This document shows, piece by piece, positions 57,146-64,000 of a stretch of DNA of 64,000 bases. Every line of letters begins with the position of its first letter. Position 1 is the first letter of the stretch. The position numbers and the translations under genes are program-made. The notes under the pieces are model-generated. The model ran no database searches. It was given only the letters and a program-made list of their open reading frames with translations, and was not told the DNA's origin. The stretch covers positions 1,821,379 to 1,885,378 of the forward strand of contig NC_049992.1 of assembly GCF_000003815.2 (NCBI RefSeq). The letters are read 5' to 3'. The DNA is from Branchiostoma floridae. Taxonomy: Eukaryota > Chordata > Leptocardii > Amphioxiformes > Branchiostomatidae.

Positions 57146-57567
57146 ACACTATACAGACCGGGAGGAGGCTTTTGAGTATTTTTTTAATCCCGCGCCGGAT
57201 TTGCGTAGCATAATGCCTGACTAGCTTTTGCTAGAGGCTAGAGCCTCAAAATGTACCCTAGCAAAATCTACTCTGACATTTTCATTGGCAAAAATGTATT
57301 TTTTTAGTGTTGCCATGGACTGCTAATATGCGTATTTGACAATATTTACGGTTTCAGCAATATGCATAATATGTATTTCCCATATTGTTTTACATGAATT
57401 GTATAATATGAATTATCAAATTTATATATTATAACATACGCATGAAAAAAAATGAATTTGTGACGTCATCATTTGAAATCTGAGATTGCGGACCATATCA
57501 CAAAATAAAGTAAAGTCGACTTATTATCCCTTAAATTTCGTTACTATCTGGTACTTTTCCACAAAAA
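57146..57567. mobile_element. further TTAA-family element copy, cut by gap
   Basis: About ten bases after the sulfotransferase stop a sequence starts CACTATACAGACCGGG, matching the inverted end of 55881-56788, and continues with related words (GACGTCATCATTTGAAATCT, CGGACCATATCAC) to the gap. AATAAA at 57504-57509 lies inside it and could serve as a poly(A) signal for the gene. Confidence 0.65.
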
Positions 57568-57863
57568 NNNNNNNNNNNNNNNNNNNNNNNNNNNNNNNNN
57601 NNNNNNNNNNNNNNNNNNNNNNNNNNNNNNNNNNNNNNNNNNNNNNNNNNNNNNNNNNNNNNNNNNNNNNNNNNNNNNNNNNNNNNNNNNNNNNNNNNNN
57701 NNNNNNNNNNNNNNNNNNNNNNNNNNNNNNNNNNNNNNNNNNNNNNNNNNNNNNNNNNNNNNNNNNNNNNNNNNNNNNNNNNNNNNNNNNNNNNNNNNNN
57801 NNNNNNNNNNNNNNNNNNNNNNNNNNNNNNNNNNNNNNNNNNNNNNNNNNNNNNNNNNNNNNN
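57568..57863. other. assembly gap (296 N)
   Basis: Run of N inside a repeat cluster. After it, 57864-58600 is AT-rich with TTTGCATAAT-type words and no recognised gene. Confidence 0.99.
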
Positions 57864-58604
57864 TAACTGCAGAAAGGAATGACGGATTGACATCACTTTA
57901 GGTATGCGAATAGCTTAGGCAAAGATGTTCATAATGATATGCATGTTATACAAATGAGGATTTAATTTGCATAATCAATATGGAAATTGCATTATTCCAT
58001 TGTTTTCAATATCTGGACTTCAATAAATGCAACATAAATGTAAATTTTTATTGATGGAACATAAGCAGATACCAAATATGCTAATAAGGAACTGATTTGC
58101 ATAATAGATACGAAAATGGTAAAACCACTTAATGATTAATGATGTGAATTCCATACTTGCGGCATGTGTATGTTAGTCAATAATGAACATTACTATGCAT
58201 AAATCATGTAAATGTGGAAGTCATTTGCATAAAATTTACAAAAGCTCTAAGTATTTCATGGATGTATGAGGTCGCCGAACTCTAGTTTATCCATACATTT
58301 CACTTTAAAATGATGATCGTCATACGACTTTTTGTTTACGACGAACAGGTAGTGGCACCCAAAAGTTACTCCCGGTTTTTGGTGACATTATTCCTGGCAA
58401 CAAGAAAGTTTTAATTGTATTTTTTTTAATCACGTAACCAGGCATCACATAACTGTTTTCACCTTACCAATGACGTCGATTACCTCACTTTTCGCAAGCA
58501 TCAATAATGTTGTTATTACATTTCAGCCGTACCATAGGTATCGTGAAATATATTTTATTCGTAATGTTTCTTCTTTCTTTCTTTCTCCTGTCAAATATTT
58601 AAAT

Positions 58605-59130
58605 CGAATCAACTCCGTCATTCCTGGACCGAATGACTTGAAATTTGGCACAAGGGTAGAGTCGGCCAATACCCTCCTGTTTTTGTTCTTAATTTTTTTC
58701 ATATCTGCCTTTAAAATGATTTTATTCATGTTTTTTTGCAATTTTATGTACATTTTGGCCCCCTGTACCCTGGTATTACAGCCGAATGACCTTGAATTTG
58801 GTACAGAGGTGCATTGATTATATGCCAATGCATAAAGATCCATTAATAGGTTTGGCATACGGTACAACAAAATGGTTACTTTTGCTATTTTTGGCCCCAA
58901 AAAGGACATTTTTGCCTCCTGTACCCTCATGTAACAACCAAATGACCTAAAAATTCGGCATAGGAGTGCCATCTACATATGTGCACATGGATTCAATAAC
59001 ACTTTTGGCATACAGTACAACAAAATGTTTTGGGATTTTTGGGCCATTGTTTGGCCAAAAACGTACGCTTTTGACTCCTTTTCCCTGGTCTTGCTACCAA
59101 ATCACCTAAATTTTGGTAATAAGTGCACTA
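58605..59130. repeat. degenerate ~155-bp tandem repeat, four units
   Basis: Units near 58610, 58765, 58915 and 59070 share CCTGTACCCTGGTATTACAG / CCGAATGACCT(T)GAA(T)TTGG / ACA(G)AGGTGCA in order, with TTTTGGCCCC spacers. The resulting - strand openings have no family likeness. Nothing else is recognised in 59130-60240. Confidence 0.65.
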
Positions 59131-60248
59131 GATATTTATTCAAATGACCCATGTATAATTTCTGGCATTAACCACTTCAAAATGATATATTTGGGGATTT
59201 GGGGTAATTTTCCACTGGCCAGAGGGGTCAACGACCGACCTCCCACCTGAAGAAAGCATGCGATATGTACACATGTCTATATACTAGTAACTTTAGGTAT
59301 TACTTTTAATAAGATATTAACAAATGTATCTCGCATTTAGCCTGGAGTCGGAAAAATGGATTTAGCAAGGAGATAATGCATCATTTCATCAGAAACTGTC
59401 TTTATTATTGATATGGATTGCAGATACCACAAGTAAAAAATTCTGTGGTCTTCCAAACATCAGGGCTTTATTTATAAGAAAAATAAACATTGTAATCTGT
59501 TAGTTTTTTCCTGGGTGCTGAACACATTGTTCTACATACGGCTATTAGAGCTATGTGGCAAGACCGGATGTACAATTCAATACATTTGAAGCTAGCTCAT
59601 GGATAATCTGCATTTAATGACTTATTCAATTTTCATCATTTTATCGATTGCTGTAATAGCTGGCCAATAGGTTACATGGTATTGGTGCTGCAATTTGGAC
59701 GGATATTGTTTTTATTATTATTTTACATAATAAAGAAACATTCTCTGTTCTGGACTGCACATTTTAATTGGTACCTGCAACAACATTTGTTCTAGCATAC
59801 TAGCAAAACCTACATTGAAGACCAGTGCTTACGAACATCCAGCACTGTAGACCAAAAGCTGAAACCATCTTCAGCACTGGAAACCGAATGATCACACATT
59901 TTCCGCACTGGAAGACGCGTCGAAGAGTACTGAGAGGATCTACTCGGATATACATTCACTGGATTGCGGCACGTTAGGTACACTACAAGAAAATAAGAAC
60001 AATTTATCCTAAACTAAAGATTGTTTTTTTTTCCATCACGTACGATTTTGCCCCGCATGCCGGCTGGTTAGGTCCAGTTTTGATTGTGGATAGTTTCCGA
60101 GACTGTGGAGACCACCTCGGTGTGTGAACTTTGTTTGTATGTCTGGACTTGTCTGAGATACGGACGTTTTTCAACCGCCGAACCCCTCCATCGGTCTCCC
60201 CTCGGTCACGCGGGGCCCCCACCCCGCCTGGCTCACGCGTGGTAGGAC

Positions 60249-60504
60249 CAGCACGTCACCGGAACGTACTGCGCCTGCGCGAACCCTGGTGCTTTGGGGC
60301 TTGGTTTGGTCAACGTTGCATTGAAATCCCGCTTGTTGCACAGTATATGTTAGAGACATGGTTTCATGTAAAACGTACACGGGATTCTACCCTTATATAC
60401 GCACGTACTTTCTTAAATGCGGCCCTTTAGTAAACCGGGGGTTTAGCAAGGTTTAGCATGTCTATACTTTTCGCGCAGGCGCAGTACGTTCCGGTGACGT
60501 GCTG
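60249..60504. mobile_element. 256-bp MITE with perfect inverted ends and 7-bp target duplication
   Basis: The start CAGCACGTCACCGGAACGTA... and the end ...TACGTTCCGGTGACGTGCTG are exact reverse complements over 36 bp (ending ...GCGCCTGCGCGAA inward). It is flanked by GTAGGAC at 60242-60248 and 60505-60511. Confidence 0.88.
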
Positions 60505-60879
60505 GTAGGACCGGACTGCGGTTTACCTCCGGATCGATCCACCAGACCTTCGAGGACGCTTATCTCGCTCAAAGTATTAGTCTCACAGGTCAGTGTCGCA
60601 TTCTACACGTATTCTGCTTGGTTAATTTCAAGTCTTGATTCCACTGAAACCTGTAAAGTGTGTCGCCACCACCCCTTAAACTAAGGGTGGCATCTCCCAG
60701 CTGTCAAGGCAGGATCCCCTCCTCTTGTTAGTAGGGTGCGGCACGCGGACTCGGCTGTCAAGACCCCTCGTTAGCGGGTTGAAGCACGCGGACGCACGGT
60801 CAGGCTAGCCCCATCTGGGAGCGGTTTCTATAGTAACCGCCAAGTGTCTGGTTTTTCCCGCCAAACACTGAGTCTGAAG

Positions 60880-61208
60880 ATGCCTACCGTGTCTAAATTC
60901 ACCAGGCAGCGCAGCGTTAAGGTTACATTTCTCCAGGTCGAAGATGCCCAGTTTAGTGATGCCATTGAACTGTTAAAAAAACATGGGGTAAACCCACTGA
61001 CGGACATCGTGGGAATACAACGCAGAACAAGGGGAGTATCTGAGATCACCTTCAAGTCCCAATCATCCCTCGCCAAAGTGAGCCCTCGACTTACATCTGA
61101 CAGTGCAGTCGATGTCGAGTTGTACGGCTCCGGGTTGACATTAATAACAGCCTTTGGCATACCTGTTGAAATGGATGATAACTTTATCCGCCATCGGCTC
61201 AGAGAGTT
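60880..61208 (+). CDS. putative retroelement ORF1 / gag-like RNA-binding protein, truncated by gap
   Basis: From ATG at 60880 (the frame is also open 36 nt further upstream) the reading gives MPTVSKFTRQRSVKVTFLQV, DIVGIQRRTRGVSEITFKS, DVELYGSGLTLITAFGIPVE and MDDNFIRHRLRE, then meets the gap. The layout (basic start, a beta-alpha-beta pattern, then V/F-G-I-P-x-E-x-x-D-x-x-I-R-x-x-L) resembles RRM-like ORF1 or zinc-knuckle proteins of non-LTR retrotransposons. No zinc knuckle is visible before the gap. Direct-repeat-like GCACGCGGAC pairs occur just upstream (60735, 60782). A host gene cannot be excluded. Confidence 0.45.
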
Positions 61209-61308
61209 NNNNNNNNNNNNNNNNNNNNNNNNNNNNNNNNNNNNNNNNNNNNNNNNNNNNNNNNNNNNNNNNNNNNNNNNNNNNNNNNNNNNNNNNNNNN
61301 NNNNNNNN
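61209..61308. other. assembly gap (100 N)
   Basis: Run of 100 N truncating the ORF1-like reading frame. Confidence 0.99.
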
Positions 61309-61650
61309 TAAGTTATATTTATCAAGTAACCAGCAGATGTTCCTGTCACATGAACTTTAAACAAGGGCATCTCTTTCACCTTTGAAGACTATTTACAAGT
61401 CATAAGTGCAAAGGATGAACAGTCCTTTGAATCAACAGGAATAGTAATTATAGCTCCAATATCCAATGTACATCCAAGAAAAGTTCTGCATATATAAGTT
61501 ATATTTATCAAGTAACCAGCAGATGTTCCTGTCACACGAACTTCAAACAAGGGCATCTCTTTCCCCTTTGAAGACTATTTACAAGTCAGAGTGCAAAGGA
61601 AGAACAGTCCTTTGAATCAACTGGAACAATTATTATAGCTCCTATCAGTA
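61309..61650. repeat. 188-bp direct duplication upstream of the fibrinogen-related gene
   Basis: AAGTTATATTTATCAAGTAA and the following ~145 bp occur at 61310 and again at 61498 with few differences. The copies lie directly upstream of the TATA box and could belong to the promoter region or continue into the gap. Confidence 0.88.
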
Positions 61651-61691
61651 TTATGTAAGTATCAGCAGATCTGGCAGAAAAACAAGTCAGC

Positions 61692-61699
61692 TATAAAAG
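61692..61699 (+). promoter_or_regulatory. TATA box of the fibrinogen-related gene
   Basis: TATAAAAG in GTCAGCTATAAAAGTGG. About 60 bp downstream begins a short first exon with a good donor, so transcription would start near 61725 (inferred from usual spacing). Confidence 0.7.
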
Positions 61700-61724
61700 T
61701 GGTACAACCTGCCCAGGTAGAACA

Positions 61725-61778
61725 CTGTACCTGCAGAAGCAGACTGGAACAAGTATGACTTCAACTATCAAACCAAAG
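61725..61778 (+). CDS. fibrinogen-related gene, first exon (5' UTR and possible start)
   Basis: The 5' edge is inferred from the TATA box. The exon ends AACCAAAG|GTAAGT. It contains ATG at 61755, which reads MTSTIKPK and is in phase 0 with the next exon, so translation could start here, adding eight residues before the signal peptide, or at the ATG of exon 2. The sequence alone does not decide. Confidence 0.55.
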
Positions 61779-62261
61779 GTAAGTCTGATGGTACAACTGT
61801 ACAGTTATTACGATGTAGACATTCATTTCAGTTCATCCAGAACCAAAATACATTCAGTGACACAACATGATTGCACAATGTACATGTATGTATAAGCTGT
61901 ACATGTATCCAATAGTGTTTGCACAAGTATTACATATTATTGGATGATTTATAGCAAAAATTGAATGTTAAACGCTAGTTCACCTTTGTCCGTCAGGGGT
62001 CTTGTCTAAATGAAAAATAGGATGTTTAGGGGTAGCAAGTCGATGGACGCTGGCTTTAATCTGCAATACCGTGAAAATACTAAGTTTGAAACCACCGTCC
62101 ATCAATTTGCAATCTGCAAATACTGTCTTTAAAAAAAATGGATATAGGCTACCCCGAGGATGAAGGTGATTACTAGCTTTATGAACTATTTATTAAAAAA
62201 AACAAAAATTCTTAATTGCTCAGACCCATCCTAGTTTTACTAAAATTAAATGTTTCCCCAG

Positions 62262-62385
62262 ATGCTTATGCTCCTAGTGCTGGCGGTTTGCACCCTCGCC
62301 TGGGGAGAGGTGGGAACACTGGCAGATATTCCAGTTGGGAGTTTAGCAGGGCAAAAACAAGTCGAGGGTCCTGACACAACAAATG
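62262..62385 (+). CDS. fibrinogen-related gene, signal-peptide exon
   Basis: The acceptor GTTTCCCCAG is followed immediately by ATG. It reads MLMLLVLAVCTLAWG, a clear signal peptide, then EVGTLADIPVGSLAGQKQVE, and ends in phase 1 at AAATG|GTAACT. No collagen-like or coiled-coil region follows, unlike classic ficolins. Confidence 0.8.
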
Positions 62386-62698
62386 GTAACTTAAAGTACA
62401 ATTTTCAAAGATCAAGTATTCCCACATGAAAACCATACAAAGTGTATGACAATAGGCTAAATAAAGGGAGACTTTCATGACAATGTCATGTTTGATGTTG
62501 TTAAAGAATGGAAACCTTATTAAATCGAGTTGCACGAATATAATATTTTTCTTACAACTTGAAGCCAAACTACTTTAAGATTAATATAATGGATGAAGCA
62601 AAAGATAAAACAAATGAAACAGATGTACTCTCAAATAAAGCATATTTAGTATTACATACAAAGTCATATATGTATGCTGAATGTTCATGTATTTACAG

Positions 62699-63438
62699 AA
62701 AATCTGAACCCTCATGTGGATGGTGTTCAGAGGAACGACCCTCCCCCAGGTGCTGCTGACTTTGAAGACTGTGCAGACCTGTTTCCTCTACTCTACTGGA
62801 CCAGTACTGTACATGACGGAATCTTCCCCATCAAACCACGATCTTCCGCCGACCACTTTGATGTGTACTGTGACATGACTACAGATGGTGGGGGCTGGAC
62901 TGTCATACAGAGGAGGGTTGAAGGGAGACTCAACTTTGATAGGTACTGGGCAGATTATGAAGATGGGTTTGGGAGGGTCGAGGGGGAACACTGGCTTGGA
63001 TTGGATAAAATTTACAACTTGACATCTCAGAATAGCTATGAGTTATATGTGGAGTTAGGAGATTGGGAAGGTAACTTTGCCCATGCTAAATATGCTACCT
63101 TCAGCATTGGGGATGAGAGTACAGATTATACACTGCACATTGGGGGGTACAGTGGGGATGCTGGGGACTCACTGGACTACAGCAATGGTATGAAATTCAG
63201 TGCCACTAATATGGATAATGATGAGAGCAGCTCTCACTGTGCTCAAGTGTATTCAGGAGGCTGGTGGTATGGCAATTGTGCTTACTCTGTCCTGAACGGT
63301 CCCTACTACCAGCCAGAGGACTATCATGGTTCTGCTACAGGGGTGGGTGTTTACTGGTCCCAATGGAAAGGTTACTACTACTCACTGAAAGCCACCAAGA
63401 TGATGGTACGGCCTCGAAACTTTGTCCGCAATCTGTGA
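62699..63438 (+). CDS. fibrinogen-related (ficolin-like) domain exon
   Basis: After CATGTATTTACAG (62698), phase 1, to TGA at 63436-63438. Counting from ATG at 62262 the protein has 287 residues. A short Pro-rich linker is followed by a complete fibrinogen C-terminal domain (about 62-287): DCADLF, VYCDMTTDGGGWTVIQRR, FGRVEGEHWLGLDKIYNLT, SYELYVELGDWEG, then the calcium-site-like DNDESSSHC and GGWWYGNCAYSVLNG, ending KATKMMVRPR. The four usual cysteines are present. Family members are secreted lectins binding acetylated sugars or microbial surfaces. The whole domain on one exon and the absence of a collagen stalk are typical of invertebrate FREPs. Confidence 0.94.
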
Positions 63439-64000
63439 CTTAATCTGTAACTAAAGTGACTTGCAAATCTGTGACTAAAGTGTGGATTCTTCAATTCAAA
63501 TATACAAAGTTATAAATTCCTTATTGAAAGTGGTGGTTGACTGTAAATACCAATGGTGATTAATGTGGAAATTTTACTTGATTACAAGATATAACATTAA
63601 CAAGAATAGAAATGGACCAAAAACAAGCAATCCTTGCTTACAGTATGGACTCCTTTGCCAATTCATGAAGCTTACACACATCAGCTACAGTTACATGTAT
63701 TGCTATAATTAAGATCATGTATGCTCATGAGAAAAGCTCTAAATGTGTACCCCTAATGGTCAGTGTGGGTGTAGCCATGAGTCATCCTGCCTGCTTACAA
63801 CTTTGGAACAGAGCCAAACCACTGACTTACAAATCTCCAAGTATCCAATTACACCATTTCTGTCTTACATTTTGGCTGCAATATTCACATAACTGTGGAC
63901 AAGACAAACAAACAAACAAACAAACTGGAACTGATTACATTACACCTTCATTTTCACAGACTGAGGTTAAACTAGTAGACTTTAATCAGTTCTATACAGA
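63439..64000. other. 3' flank, no gene seen
   Basis: The first ~50 bp repeat parts of the exon end (AATCTGTGACTTAATCTGTAAC and CAAATCTGTGACTAAAGTG), again copying the stop-codon region in small form. A short (CAAA)n tract lies at 63905-63924. No canonical AATAAA was found before the window ends. Confidence 0.6.

Noticed and set aside
58523-58972. 149-codon - strand frame
   Set aside because: Spans a degenerate 155-bp tandem repeat and repeats its own peptide words.

Overview
The window looks like nuclear DNA of a lancelet (Branchiostoma). Support: intron-containing, GC-rich chordate-type genes; (TTAGGG)n tracts; CR1-like LINEs; very many minisatellites; and shuffled lectin/SRCR/sushi modules on phase 1-1 exons. 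The species call is inference. Seven runs of N and one isolated N interrupt the sequence.

Layout. (1) 1-11.4 kb: a heparan sulfate D-glucuronyl C5-epimerase gene (GLCE, + strand). The first coding exon (1125-1726), a middle exon (7785-8048) and the large last exon (10440-11354) are present; one short exon lies in or next to the gap at 10313-10439. Introns are filled with minisatellites, and the edges of the exons are copied into neighbouring tandem repeats. (2) 14.4-18.4 kb: a decayed CR1-like LINE on the - strand, split by a later insertion with a 5-bp target duplication. (3) 18.7-31.9 kb: a multi-domain lectin gene (+), assembled here from nine exons: probable membrane anchor, stalk, SUEL (rhamnose-binding) lectin, F-type (fucose) lectin over three exons, SRCR, sushi, and a C-terminal eight-cysteine module. 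(4) 32.8-48.7 kb: no host gene recognised; MITEs, simple repeats, a second LINE fragment and a 2.4-kb inverted repeat. (5) 48.7-57.1 kb: the last three exons of a Sulfotransfer_2-family carbohydrate sulfotransferase (+), with a 3.7-kb foldback element in its last intron. (6) 57.1-61.6 kb: repeats and an ORF1-like retroelement fragment. (7) 61.7-63.4 kb: a compact secreted fibrinogen-related (ficolin-like) gene (+) with a TATA box.

Theme. The four host genes all concern glycans: two make or modify sulfated polysaccharides (GLCE, the sulfotransferase) and two probably recognise sugars (the lectin, the fibrinogen-related protein). Nothing in the sequence shows co-regulation.

Most unusual signals: (a) the SUEL + F-type + SRCR + sushi domain combination, with an exact H-X26-R-X-D-X4-R fucose-binding motif across an exon junction; (b) minisatellites whose units contain splice donors, acceptor-plus-exon starts or stop codons of the neighbouring genes; (c) families of TTAA-flanked non-autonomous elements full of TGACGTCA octamers; (d) a giant foldback element with a 9-bp target duplication.
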